DNA of 60,000 nt, taken from Apostichopus japonicus. Its lineage: Eukaryota > Echinodermata > Holothuroidea > Aspidochirotida > Stichopodidae. How positions within the stretch are numbered: the stretch's first letter is position 1; each line of letters begins with the position of its first letter. Position numbers and translations under genes: made by a program. The DNA is taken from positions 3,915,001 through 3,975,000 of the forward strand of contig NC_092576.1 of assembly GCF_037975245.1 (NCBI RefSeq), given 5' to 3'. Under the pieces are notes generated by a model. It did no database searches. It was not told the DNA's origin and worked only from the letters and a program-made list of their open reading frames with translations. Shown here one piece after another: positions 47,641-60,000 of the stretch.

Positions 47641-49890
47641 GATAGCTGACAAGTTGTTAATTCATTACATTATCAATTTTTCGTATCATTACAATTCCTT
47701 AATTTTGCAAATGAGAGCCTGAAGTTTTCGTCATTTGTAAACAAATCTCTTTCCTCAGCAGTAAACAGTTTCGTACGATGCTCCTGGAAGGCCTGACGGG
47801 GTCTAACATTATCCCAGTTGACGCAATATTCGCACCACATGTACTTTTATTCATGCTTTTTAACATGCAAGCCACATAAAAACAAATCCTGATTGATATC
47901 ATATCAAAAAAGAGGTTCTCCGTCTTCTTTTCGGCCCTTTATTAGATATATACTCTGGAAAATATGTGTAGGTAAAGTAAATCAGTATTGTGAACGGATC
48001 ATGGACCCAGGCCAGGGAACTAATTATATGGGCTATAAACTGTTGTTGATGTCTTTTCTTTATTGTGAATACGGTCCTGTAGTTTAATTCACATTGAGAT
48101 ATGAGAGTGCAAACATTTGATCTTTTATTTTTTACCTGGTTGTTCGAAGTTACTTATTATTATTTGTTTTATTCTCAGTCGCTTGATAATTTCAAATATC
48201 AGCTTACATTGGTTTTGTAGTGCTCACTTCAAGACTGCTCATTTATGTTATGTTATTATTGGTAAAATCATACCATCATTATTAATTTCAATATTGCTCG
48301 TCTAGAACGTTTCTGGAAATATTCATATACTACGATGTGCATTAAATATAACCTCCCATGCAATAATGGCATTGTGCTCTGCATTTGTATAACCTATCTC
48401 CTTGAGTTAAATTTTTAAATGGATATTGTGTTGTGGCTGAACAATATTTCTCACCAAAAATTCACTGGCAGAATTTGAATATTATAAATGTTAAGACACG
48501 TTTGTAGACTAAAGGGATCTGACAAGAACAAATTTATAATATTATCATAATTGCAATTCAACGGAAAACCTTTTTGTCTTACTTCTCTAATAACATGGTT
48601 TGGGGTATTTATATTGGAACAGCTGTTTCTGGTTAAAACGCAGAAGTCTAGTGCAATGAAGTCATCGAAGCCTCAATGCGTTTTGCATTCTGGTTTAGTA
48701 TGCGCTTGTAATTCCTTGCAATTTATCACACAATCAGCAACGACCGCCTTGACCTCGGTCGGATAACCTTGCCATACTATACAAACATATTATATAACAA
48801 CTACGGATCAATGACTGAATAGAGATAATTACTAGGGGAACTATATCACAAGAGAGTGAGCAATATCAATTATATAACCAGGTTCGTCTATGCAACCACT
48901 GAGCGAAGTTAGTCTCCCAATAATGATAAAACACATCGTTTGTCACTTTTGCAGTGCATGTAGTACTCACAATCTACACATAAATGACAACAAACACCTT
49001 CAAAAATCGACCGAAATGTGGTAAAGATGGAGACGGTGGTATCAGCGAGTTTTAGAAGCTACTATTTTAGTAGTAAACATTCCAATAATGTTATGTGTTG
49101 CCGTGTGCTATAAAATGACGATAGATCAGTTTCGCGCTATTAATTTACTAGCGGGCATTTCCATTCAAAGACGACATAAAGAACATTACGACAGAACTTT
49201 TGGTTCTGTCGAAATACTGTTAAACAGAATATAAAATTCATAAAATGTGCCAAAAAAAGCTAAAAGTTTTGATTAAAACGAAGACGGCTGTAGCACTTTT
49301 ATACTATCAGTATTTCCTTCAATCTCAAAGTGATGGCATGCTGATGTTAGAAATACCACCTTCATTTTGCTAAAGGAAGTATAAAGTATCAAACATGCGT
49401 TGCAGTTGGGTTAAATTACCAGCTTGAACGTGGAGATTAATTACATAGGAAAGTAATAGAAACCATTTTCGAAAGTTGAAACATGATATATTTATTATTC
49501 TGTATGATATTAATACAATGTATGAGACCTTGTTAAAGTTAAATCTCAATTTCGTGTCTTCAGTTAATTTGAATATAAACAGATTATCAACTCGCAGATC
49601 TGTTAAACTCCATAATTTCACTAATAGCAAGATATTCTCCAGATATCTCTGGGAGGTAATGACCTCTGATACTTACTCCCCAGATATACCTGTGACATTG
49701 AGCGACCCCGAATGTGGGCGAAGCCCGTAAGGGCGAATGGATTACAACCTTCACGTCGGGTGGCTTTTGGGATGATTTTTGTACGAGTGAGCACATTTTG
49801 TGTATGTTCATTGCGGCTGCATAATGTATTGGCTACTTATTTCCACAAAATATTTAGGTTCAAGAAAGACACACTACATAAGTAGCCAAA
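47641..49890. other. rest of unit A 3' flank, no gene
   Basis: Continues the unit after the transposon and matches 56270-58500 of unit B. Small open frames on either strand are interrupted in one or other copy. Confidence 0.6.
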
Positions 49891-49894
49891 TTAA

Positions 49895-50114
49895 TCATAT
49901 CGAAAGGTATAGCTTAGCGCAAGACTGTATTTAAACTTATAAATTCATTTAAACTGATCCATCAAACAACTAAGGCTCAGTAACCTCCCAGTGTGAACAA
50001 TTAACATATCGAAAGGTATAGCTTAGCGCAAGACTGTATTTAAACTTATAAATTCATTTAAACTGATCCATCAAACAACTAAGGCTCAGTAACCTCCCAG
50101 TGTGAACAATTATG
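49895..50114. repeat. 110-bp tandem duplication
   Basis: CATATCGAAAGGTATAGC starts at 49895 and 50005 with near-identical 110-bp blocks. The equivalent place in unit B (from about 58507) has only one. Confidence 0.95.
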
Positions 50115-51419
50115 ACAGTCACAGTTATAACATCAGTGCGGTCTGCCTTGTTTTACGACATTAATAACACTATTACTAATTTGCACGTTGATGCCTGTCC
50201 ATAAATATACATTGACAAAACTCAGAACAATTGGAGCTAGTTTACAATTTTGAAACAATTTCCTGTGACATTGAAAGCAGCTCAGTCAAATTTGGATACC
50301 GTTTTATTCATACAAAAATGTGGTATCAACATGAATAGTTAAGTTTTACTTAATAAAAAGTGTAGTAAAAATTACCAAAGTTTGAGTATTAATTTGGTGT
50401 TTTAACTGTGTGTACTATAAGACTATAAAAGGTTTCTGGGACGACAAATGTAAAAGTTGAATCGAAGTTCTTAAAATACTCTACCATGAATCTACATTTG
50501 GTGGAAAAATCGAGATGATTGCCATAGTGTTGTGATCAATTACAATGTTATATCGAGTAACACTCTGCTGGATTAGCAAATGGTCGAACAAAAAAGGTGC
50601 CTTAGGATATTTTTTGTCTTCTTTCCATTAGTTGCACCAATAATGTGTAACAAATCATACGGTTGAGTGTACGGAAAGTTTGAATGCTGATAATTGGATA
50701 CAACGCTGATTGTTGAAAAAAGTGGTGTTTCTGTTATTATTTTTAAAATACTTTATATATTTTCATGGCTATTTCTGAGAGCCTTGTGAAATCAAAGGAA
50801 TGGTTTTGATATTTTTGATGCAATGAACTAATCAGCTTTTACACGCATTTAGTTTTTCATTTTTGTTATGTTCCAGAAATAATTATTTGTTGTTTTATGT
50901 TTTCCATATGTTCAAAATAGAGGAAACCTGTAAACAACGTATATATTTTGTCGTTATAACTTAAACGCTTAGTTCAATAACTTGAGTAGACAGGGATTAC
51001 TTGCGGCCTTGACAAGTGTTTGCTAACGCAACTACTCACCATTGAGTTCATCATACTTAGAACCGTCTCTGACAAAAAAAAAAGGCAAAAACAAAACCTG
51101 AAGAGGGATGCATTAACGATACTTAAATGCTCAATTAACTCCAACAAGTCTTTTTCAGTTATACCATTGCTTCTTATTTCCTTGTAAAGGATACACATAC
51201 ATAGTTTTACAGTGCGTAGTACACGGTATAGCTATGCGTATATAACAATAGTCTAGCAACGACAACTATAAGATTGTTTCAAGGCTGAGGTATATGCAAA
51301 TTTGTAATACCACACTGCTTAATCTATGGCCTTTATATTAAATTACTTTTATTTGATTTTAACTCGCATCAATTTACATCATCGCGTCCTTCAAATTGAA
51401 ACTGACCTCTACTAGTTTG

Positions 51420-51429
51420 TATATAAAAG
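51420..51429 (+). promoter_or_regulatory. TATA box of F5/8C copy B
   Basis: TATATAAAAG, 100 bp before the ATG, in the same conserved setting as in copy A. Confidence 0.7.
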
Positions 51430-51519
51430 CGGTGTTTCTAAAATGTGAGTATTAGTTTAAGTTGAACTGAGACTCAAGTATAGTGTTTCATCGACCAACC
51501 AACAAACCGACCAAAGACA

Positions 51520-53667
51520 ATGCTTTACATTTCTACTCTGCGTATCGGTCTGCTTTCTGTTGCGCTTTCAACAGTTTTTGCAGGAGGTAAGTATCCAGTT
51601 CTGTTCTTTAGACAAAAAAATGTTGAATTTTATTAAAAAATATCGGCACAATTTGGCTTGAAACTAATTGCGATCATCAATTAGTCTGAAAGAGAATCCG
51701 ATAGTATCAGTTATTTTCGTCCAGAAATTCTTTCATCAATCACTTTGATATTTAAATATATAGGCCTAGTTAAGATTCTACTTGATCAAGTTAATATCTC
51801 GAAATGTATTACATCGGAAATTATACCAAATGTCTAAGCATTCGGTGAATTGGAAATTAACGTCTCACACGATTACTTCATGCAATTTTATTGATAAGCT
51901 TCTGTTTATGAGTGGTAAGTCTTCTCATTTGAGCTATAGTGATGGGAAAAGTGAAATCATGGCTAATAAATGAATGAAACTAACGAAAGAAATTCGTTAA
52001 TCACTATCGGATAATATCATTTTTACAGATTGCAATGAATATTGTGGGAAACCGGCTCCGGAAGGGTCGTGTTGCGAACGGTTCGGTCTAAACGTTAACC
52101 GTGATTCCGATGTAGTCATCACCGCCTCAACCTCCTACAACCATCAACACGGACCACACAGAGCCGCTCTCTTTGAAGCTGAGGTTGGGGGAATTGCTGG
52201 TTGGGCAGCCGCCACTAACAACGCGTAAGAAAATGAAATTAACAACATAATTATGTCAATACTGCATAATGAACATACAGTAAATTATATTTTCATAACT
52301 GCTACCATATTATACATATCGTACAAAGGTAATGATTTTTCATTGTTGCTTAGACAACATGCTAACATTTAATTTTGTAATAGGATATAAGGATGGATTA
52401 CAATACGCATCGTTGAGGTTCAAGTGTTTAGGTGGATTAAATAGTCAGAACAATTGTGATATCATTAAAACAAAGCATGTTTATTGAAGATATGGACTGG
52501 TCTGTACAAAAGTTAAGATCTAAACTGTGGCATAGCAAACACATTATGTTTTCAAGCCAAAACCGTAGTATGTAAAAATAAATCATTATGGACTCGCAAT
52601 AAATCATTCTTATTATCTTAGGATGAATGCAAATATATCAAAATCGGTATGCACTCATGAATCTATCTTAATGTTAATGTAAATTTGTAAATATCATCAC
52701 GGACTCATTACTCAAGAATCTATCTTAGGTTAAATTTAAATATATGAAAATCCATATCTATATTATGACAAAAATGGTTCAATATTATTATTACTATTTT
52801 TTGTTGTTGCTATAGCTAAATAATTCTAAAATGTTGTCGCCTAATGCTTCCCAAAATATTGCGTAAGAAAGTATGTGTTATGGTCGGTTCTCATCTGTTT
52901 CGCAGTGAGCAATGGATTCAAGTAGATTTTGGCTCCCCTCGCCAAGTGACAGGTGTCCTCTTGCAAGGGCGCGGTGCCGGATGTTGCAACCAGTGGGTTA
53001 CGTCATTCCGAATTCTCTTTTCCAATGACGGGGAGATTTTCTATAGTACACCGGTAAGCAATAACAGATACCTGTATTTCTTACGTTCTTATCATGATGA
53101 CAGTCTTAATATAAAATCTTCATACATATAGCTCTCTATATTTGAGATACATTAAACGACAAGATAGTCCAACAGTAGTGTATTTGGTTAAAGCAAGTTT
53201 TCACTTGGGCATTCTTCGTCCGTTCAAGATTCTGTTATGACTCTGGAACTGAAGAAGAACTAATATTTCGCATCCTGTTAGTCATATTAGATCTGTAAAA
53301 AAATGGCATCGAATCGTCTCGCCAAATGAACGAGTCCTTCATTTGAATAATGTAAAATTAGTAGGAAGTGTAATGGATATCCTATACTCTATCGTTACTT
53401 CAACTTGTGACTTTATACCAAGGCAAATAATGCTGCCAATCACTCGTCTTGAGCTACAAAATAGTATTTCAAATATCGTACGTCATTCCGTGATGTATTT
53501 CTCTTTCACAGACTATCGAGGGAACATTCGATCGACACACCGTAGCTCGTCGTTACTTAGACCGACCCATTGTCGCTCGCTACGTTCGACTGAATCCCAT
53601 TACCTACTTTGGTCATATTACTCTAAGGTTTGACCTTCTTGGATGTGAAGCAGGCATCTTTGGCTAG
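51520..53667 (+). CDS. secreted single-domain F5/8 type C (discoidin) protein, copy B
   Basis: Exons 51520-51586, 52029-52224, 52906-53053 and 53512-53667 have the same lengths and phases as in copy A and give 188 codons without a stop. The signal peptide differs at two positions (L4I, V15A). The mature protein differs from A in two clusters: residues 60-66 (GSGYGPE in A, NHQHGPH in B) and residues 85-89 (SDDAK in A, TNNAE in B). Exon 4 is identical in sequence and exon 3 differs by its first full codon. The change replaces acidic and glycine residues with histidine and asparagine, so ligand specificity may differ. Function as a lectin-like secreted protein is inferred from the domain. Confidence 0.9.
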
Positions 53668-54599
53668 TTGTAAAACGAAATTCCCTTTGTTTGTGACACA
53701 ACAGTCTCCAATACTTAGAGATATATAAGAATGATTGTCTTTTAATTTAACGTTAACGAAAAATGTTGCTAAAATATGTTTCTAAAGCTAAAGTACACAA
53801 GACACAAACAGTTTACTTTAAGTTTCTGTTTGAGATGTTAACAATTGTGATGGTGAAAGGGTTACTGTAGCTAGATTGCATGAAGTTTACAAAATATACC
53901 GCTAATAAATATCCGAGAGATCGTATAAACGAAATTTTGTTTTGAGCTATTTTTAAGTCTAATGATTTAACTTTATGAACGTGTTACTGCCATGATTTAC
54001 GTTAACGTTAGCATTTTTTAAGGTAAACTGGCGATAGTAAATGTTGCATCAGTTGGTATGCACATCTTTCCGTCTGTTTGTTTGAAACAAATTATTGATA
54101 ATATTAACCTTATTTGCAGAGGAATATGTTTCTCGTTATAGATATGTAGTAAAAGCAATCAAATGAAACGCATTTGCCAGTCAAACTAATTATAATACGA
54201 TTTATCTCTTTTTAACTAGAAAGCATATACTGCGGGAATTAACAGTTTGTGTATGGTTATGCTAACTAGAGCGACGGTACTATGTTATGGAGACTACAAT
54301 ACTGCGCTACAATAAACACATTTTGAACTTTTTGCGCTTTCGTACTTACGTGCAAACTGTATCTTCAGTGTACGCTTTATCGCAAATAAATCAGCATTTT
54401 AATATACGACCGCACAGCGCGTTTGTGGACCGAATGGGGTTGCTATGTGCTTAAACAGTGGCGCAGGCAAAATAAAGCATGTTACTGCAAGACAAGGTAA
54501 GTGACACCCAGTTTCAAAAAAAAAAAAAAAAAAATTAGTATCAAATGGTGCAGTTGGTCAAGGCGATGATTCTGCTTCCTTTGATTGATATATCTTAGA

Positions 54600-54890
54600 C
54601 GGTGCTCACCTTGCATAGTCTATCAGTACAAGTACTATATGAAACTAAAGACATAATATTAGGCCTGGTAGGCTAGCCTATCAGTACAAAAACTATATGT
54701 AGCTATAAAATTAATATTACGGCTATATGTCGCTATATAACTAACATTAGGCCTGCTATCCTAGCCTATTTGAAATAATGCAATATGTAGCTATATACCT
54801 AATATAACGGCTCGTAGCCTAGCCTATCAGTACTAATACAACTTGTAGCTACCTTATATTACGGCTGGCAGCCTAGCCTATCAGTGCAAA
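54600..54890. repeat. ~62-bp minisatellite in unit B
   Basis: Equivalent to 35200-35530 but with about one unit fewer; words GCCTAGCCTATCAGTAC and ATATGTAGCTATA recur. Confidence 0.85.
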
Positions 54891-57800
54891 TACTATAAAA
54901 TAAAATAAAACAAATAAAACAAACAAACAAATAAAACAAACCTAAATGTGCTCGAACCTGGGGGATGGGGCAGATGATGGATGTGAAGGGTGGGGGGGGG
55001 CAGTCTTTCGAGAGAGCGCTAAAAATGAAGAGTAAACGTTTGTGTTGCCATCTATCGGTATAAGGTTCGAACATCCCGGACTCCTCATCGCCTCTATTAA
55101 TTAACCTGCTGAGGCTATCCGAGCATTGAGTCACGTTGAATGCTACTACACTGACTATACATGGCCTGCATGCAAATAGTGTGAAGGCTACGCGAAAACA
55201 GTATGAATGTAAAGGTTGCCGGTTGCCCATTTGACCTTTCTATCGATTCAATTATTAATTTTCACTATTTCGTTTTTTTCTAAAAAAAAAAATGGTGAAG
55301 TTTTTGTACCAAAAAAGGAAACTTTTAGTACACGAATATCCCTATACGAAAAGCAACCCTTCCGTTATACCCCTCCCCTTATACCCCTCATCCAGGACGG
55401 CAATCCACCGCTATGTGGCTGAAAATGGGGACACAAATTTGACTGTGCCACCCCGCCTCCCTTCACACCAAAAACCTGATTACTCCTCTGATGAACCCCA
55501 ATAGTTCCTTATTAAGTGCGTTAAACAAATTTTGAACCGCTCTGTTTATAATGTTACAAATAATATATATAGTTAGACAAATATGATTGTAATGACGGTA
55601 CCTAATATACCATACAAGAGTCCTCAGCACTATTTTTCGTCATTATGCGGATCCTCAGTTTGTGTATAATAAGGGAATCATTCCTCAGTCATTACCAATG
55701 GTTGGAACAAGATTCTAAGAGTATAAATGCCTGACTTAATGTTTGACTAATTCGCGTCACGGTACTTCTGACATCATCATTTATTCTGATTGTCATGATA
55801 TGCACTTGTCCAATAAAATTCACATTTCGTTACTGTTTGATTATCGTTTTTCTCAATTCAATGTACATTCAATGACGTAAGCCGTAAACTAACATTTTTA
55901 TTTGAAATTTCTTTTCGGGTAACATGTATCTCACCCACTGAATTCTCATACTGCATTCAAACAAGAAGATACATGAAGACAAGATGAATGAACATTTTGC
56001 TCAGAGTTCAAACAAGCTAACAATGACCATGCTTCCTAGACAAATATCCATGTGACAATCCGGTTTGAACATTTTCACTGTAAACGTACTTCGACATAAA
56101 GGTGGCGCCCTTTCTATTAAAAAAAAGCTCTGATTGAAGAACAAACAAAAATTTGTTAAAAGATTAAATTCCTTTTGAAATCTCCATTGACTTACATACT
56201 AAATCATAACAGTAATGTGGTCTCTAAGTCCAAAAAGAGGTCTCACTATCTAAACACTACCCATCACTGGATAGCTGACAAGTTGTTAATTCATTACATT
56301 ATCAATTTTTCGTATCATTACAATTCCTTAATTTTGCAAATGAGAGCCTGAAGTTTTCGTCATTTGTAAACAAATCTCTTTCCTCAGCAGTAAACAGTTT
56401 CTTACGATGCTCCTGGAAGGCCTGACGGGGTCTAACATTATATTCGCACTATTCGCAATATTCGCACCACATGTACTTTTATTCATGCTTTTTAACATGT
56501 AAGCCACACAAAAACAAATCCTGATTGATATCATATCAAAAATGAGGTTCTCCGTCTTCTTTTCGGCCCTTTATTAGATATATACTCTGGAAAATATGTG
56601 TAGGTAAAGTAAATCAGTATTGTGAACGGATCATGGACCCAGGGGAACTAATTATATGGGCTATAAACTGTTGTTGATGTCTTTTCTTTATTGTGAATAC
56701 GGTCCTCTAGTTTAATTCACATTCAGATCTGAGAGTGCAAACATTTGATCTTTTATTTTTTACCTGGTTGTTCGAAGTTACTTATTATTATTTGTTTTAT
56801 TCTCAGTCGCTTGATAATTTCAAATATCAGCTTACATTGGTTTGTAGTGCTCACTTCAAGACTGCTCATTTATGTTATGTTATTATTGGTAAAATCATAC
56901 CATTATTATTAATTTCATTCCTGCTTGTCCAGGACGTTACTGGAAATATTCATATACTACGATGTGCATTAAATATAACCTCCCATGCAATAATGGCATT
57001 GTGCTCTGCATTTGTATAACCTATCTCCTTGAGTTAAATTTTTAAATGGATATTGTGTTGTGGCTGAACAATATTTCTCACCAAAAAATCACTGGCAGAA
57101 TTTGAATATTATAAATGTTAAGACACGTTTGTAGACTAACGGGATCTGACAAGAACTAATTTATAATATCATCATAATTGCAATTCAACGGAAAACCTTT
57201 TTGTCTTACTTCTCTAATAACATGGTTTGGGGTATTTATATTGGAACAGCTGTTTCTGGTTAAAACGCAGAAGTCTAGTGCAATGAAGTCATCGAAGCCT
57301 CAATGCGTTTTGCATTCTGGTTTAGTTTTGCATGCAATGTATCACACAATCAGCAACGACCGCTTTGACCTCGGTCGGATAACCTTGCCATACTATACAA
57401 ACATATTATATAACAACTACGGATCAATGGCTGAACACAGATAATTACTAGGGGAACTATATCACATTGAAAGTGAGCAATATCAATTATATAACCAGGT
57501 TCGTCTATGCAACCGCTAAGCGAATTTAGTCTCCCAATAATGATAAAACACATTGTTTGTCACTCTTGCAGTGCATGTAGTACTCACTAACTACACATAA
57601 ATGACGACAAACACCTTCAAAAATCGACCAAAATGTGGTAAAGATGGAGACGGTGGTATCAGCGAGTTTTAGAAGCTACTATTTTAGTAGTAAACATACC
57701 AATAATGTTATGTGGTGCCGTGTACTATTAATTGACGATAGGCCCTATATCAGTTTCGCGCTATTAATTTACCAGCGGGCATTTCCTTTCACAGACGACA

Positions 57801-59877
57801 TAAAGAACATTACTACAGAAGTTTTGGTTCTGTCGAAACACTGTTAAACAGGATATAAAATTCATAAAATATTTTAAAAAAATGCTAAATGTTTAGATTT
57901 AATCGAAGGCGGCTGTACTTTTGATACAATCAGTATTTCCTTCAATCTCAAAGTGAAGGCATGCTAATGTTAGAAATACCACCTTCATTTTTCTAAAGGA
58001 AGTATAAAGTATCAAGTTGAGTTAAATTGCCAGCTTGAACGTGGAGATTAATTACATAGGAAAGTAATAGAAACCATTTTCGAAAGTTGAAACATGATAT
58101 ATTTATTATTCTGTATGATATTAATACAATGCATGACACATTGTAAAAGTTAAATCTCAATTTCGTGTCTTCAGTTAATTTGAATATAAACAGATTATCA
58201 ACTCGCAGATCTGTTAAACTCCATAACTTCACTAATAGCAAGATATTCTCCAGATATCTCTGGGAGATATTACCTCTGATGCTTACTCCCCAGATATCTC
58301 TGTGACCTTGAGCGACGACGAATGTGGGCAAAGCCCGTAAGGGCGAATGGATTACAACCTTCACGTCGGGTGGCTTTTGGGATGATTTTTGCACGAGTGA
58401 GCACATTTTGTGTGTGTTAATTGCGGCTGCATAATGTATTGGCTACTTATTTCCACAAAATATTTAGGTTCAAGAAAGACACACTACATAAGTAGCCAAA
58501 TTAATCATATCGAAAGGTATAGCTTAGCGCAAGACTGTATTTAAACTTATAATGCATTTAAACTGATCCATCAAACAACTAAGGCTCAGTAACCTCCCAA
58601 TGTGAACAATTATGTGAATTTTTTACGACATTAATAACACTATTACTATTTTGCACGTTGATGCCTGTCCATAAATATACATTGACACAACTCAGAACAA
58701 TTGGAGCTAGTTTACAATTTTGAAACAATTTCCTGTGACATTGAAAGCAGCTCAGTCAAATTTGGATACCGTTTTATTCATACAAAAATGTGGTACCAAC
58801 TAAAAAGTGAAGTAAAAATTACTTAAGTTTGAGTTTTAAGTTGGTGTTTTAACTGTGTGTACTATAAGACTATAAAAGGTTTCTGGGACGATAAATGTAA
58901 AAGTTGAATCGAAGTTCTTAAAATACTCTTCCATGAATCTACATTTCGGTGGCAAAATCGAGATGATTGCCATAGTGTTGTGATCAATTACAATGTTATA
59001 TCGAGTAACACTCAGCTGGATTTAGCAAATGGTCGAACAAAAAAGGTGCCTTAGGATGTTTTTTGTCTTCTTTCCATTAGTTGCATCAATAATGTGTAAC
59101 AAATCATACGGTTGAATGTACGCAAAATTTGCATGCTGATAATTGGATACAACGCTGATTGTTAAAAAAAGTGGTGTTTCTGTTATTATTTTGAAAATAC
59201 TTTATATATTTGCATGGCTATTTCCGAGAGCCTTGTGAAATCAAAGGAATGGTTTTGATATTTTGATGCAATGAACTAATCAGCTTTTACACGCATTTAG
59301 TTTGCCATTTTTGTTATGTTCCAGAAATAATTATTTGTTGTTTTATGTTTTCCATATGTTGAAAATAAAGGAAACCTGTAAACAACGTATATATTTTGTC
59401 GTTATAACTTAAACGCTTAGTTCAACAACGTGAGTAGACAGGGATTACTTGCGGCCTTGACAAGTGTTTGCTATCGCAACTACTCACCATTGAGTTCATC
59501 ATATTAGAACCGTCTCTGAATAGACACCAACCAAGAAAAGGCAATCAAAAACTGAAGAGGGATGCATTAACGATACTTAGATGCTCAATTAACTTCAACA
59601 AGTCTTTTTTAAGTTACCATTGCTTCTTATTTCCTTGTTAAGGATACACATACATACTTTTACAGTGCGTAGTACATGGTATAGCTATGCGTATATAACG
59701 ATAGTCTATAGCAACGACAACTATAAGATTGTTTTTCATGGCTGAGGTATATGCAAATTTGAAATACCACACTGCTTAATCTATAGCAAATGTATAAAAT
59801 TACTTTTGTTTGTTTTTAACATGCATCAATTTACATCACCGCATGCTTCAAATTGAAACTTAACCTCTACTGGTATG

Positions 59878-59887
59878 TATATAATAG
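59878..59887 (+). promoter_or_regulatory. TATA box of F5/8C copy C (variant)
   Basis: TATATAATAG instead of TATATAAAAG at the aligned position, 100 bp before the ATG. Confidence 0.6.
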
Positions 59888-59977
59888 CGGTGTTTTTAAA
59901 ATGTGAGTATTAGTGTAAGTTGAACTGAGATTCAAGTAATGTGTTTCATCGACCAACCAACAAACCGACCAAAGACA

Positions 59978-60000
59978 ATGCTTTACCTTTCTACTCTTCG
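59978..60000 (+). CDS. F5/8C protein copy C, start only
   Basis: The ATG and the next codons (MLYLSTL, then a partial Arg/Leu-region codon) match the signal peptide of copy A. The conserved leader GACCAACCAACAAACCGACC precedes it. The gene is cut by the window end, so its state is unknown. Confidence 0.8.

Larger units (their letters stand above)
30411..50222 (+). repeat. F5/8C tandem unit A (expanded by a 10.6-kb transposon)
   Basis: Anchored on CAGAACAATTGGA at 30411, 50223 and 58693. Unit A holds gene copy A and flanks that match unit B almost base for base over the first 6.6 kb apart from an insertion in intron 3. It is interrupted at 37013-47638 by a DNA transposon and then resumes at 47641. 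Without these insertions its length is close to that of unit B. Confidence 0.85.
50223..58692 (+). repeat. F5/8C tandem unit B
   Basis: 8,470 bp from anchor to anchor, containing gene copy B, and followed directly by the start of unit C (58693 to the window end). It lacks the intron-3 insertion and the transposon of unit A, and has lost ~115 bp near 55630 that units 0 and A retain. Confidence 0.9.

Overview
The window is animal nuclear DNA. It is AT-rich and dominated by introns and repeats, and its coding exons are bounded by GT/AG sites. It holds tRNA-derived SINEs, CR1/L2-like LINE pieces, DNA transposons, minisatellites and a 400-bp (TATG)n tract. The gene content (a KMT5A-like SET gene of the type fused to a tyrosine-recombinase-like region, and tandem secreted F5/8-type C lectin genes) suits a marine invertebrate deuterostome, perhaps an echinoderm. 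That assignment is inference; no single marker settles it.

Layout. 0-2 kb: two related minus-strand signal-peptide exons, one with an in-frame stop. 2.1-5.3 kb: an orphan, gene-less copy of the 3' part of a large repeat unit that recurs after 30 kb, interrupted by SINEs and minisatellites. 5.4-8.4 kb: repeats. 8.5-11.2 kb: a minus-strand multi-exon gene of unknown function ending in a C-terminal membrane helix. 11.7-21.9 kb: a divergently transcribed plus-strand gene that I could assemble into eight coding exons and 1380 codons. Its order is SET domain, five 73-residue acidic repeats, two zinc fingers, a tyrosine-recombinase-like domain with recognisable R-K-R-H-Y residues, two duplicated short exons, and a Myb/SANT-like C-terminus. 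24-25.3 kb: a 70-bp tandem repeat, the (TATG)n tract and a SINE. 27.3-28.6 kb: a foldback element whose arms are arrays of a ~20-bp repeat, flanked by a 6-bp duplication. 29.4-30 kb: a ~111-bp minisatellite.

30.4 kb to the end: a tandem segmental array. Each unit carries a four-exon, 188-codon gene for a secreted single-domain F5/8C (discoidin) protein. Copies A and B are complete; copy C runs off the window after eight codons. The unit is ~8.47 kb. Unit A is longer mainly because a 10.6-kb DNA transposon with CACTA-type ends is inserted in it; the empty site is preserved in unit B. That element carries the decayed exons of a SAMD3-like gene, a LINE fragment and several minisatellites.

The two most interesting systems are the SET/recombinase fusion gene and the F5/8C array. 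In the array, nearly all amino-acid change between copies lies in two short surface-loop-like segments, while introns and the other exons are almost identical.
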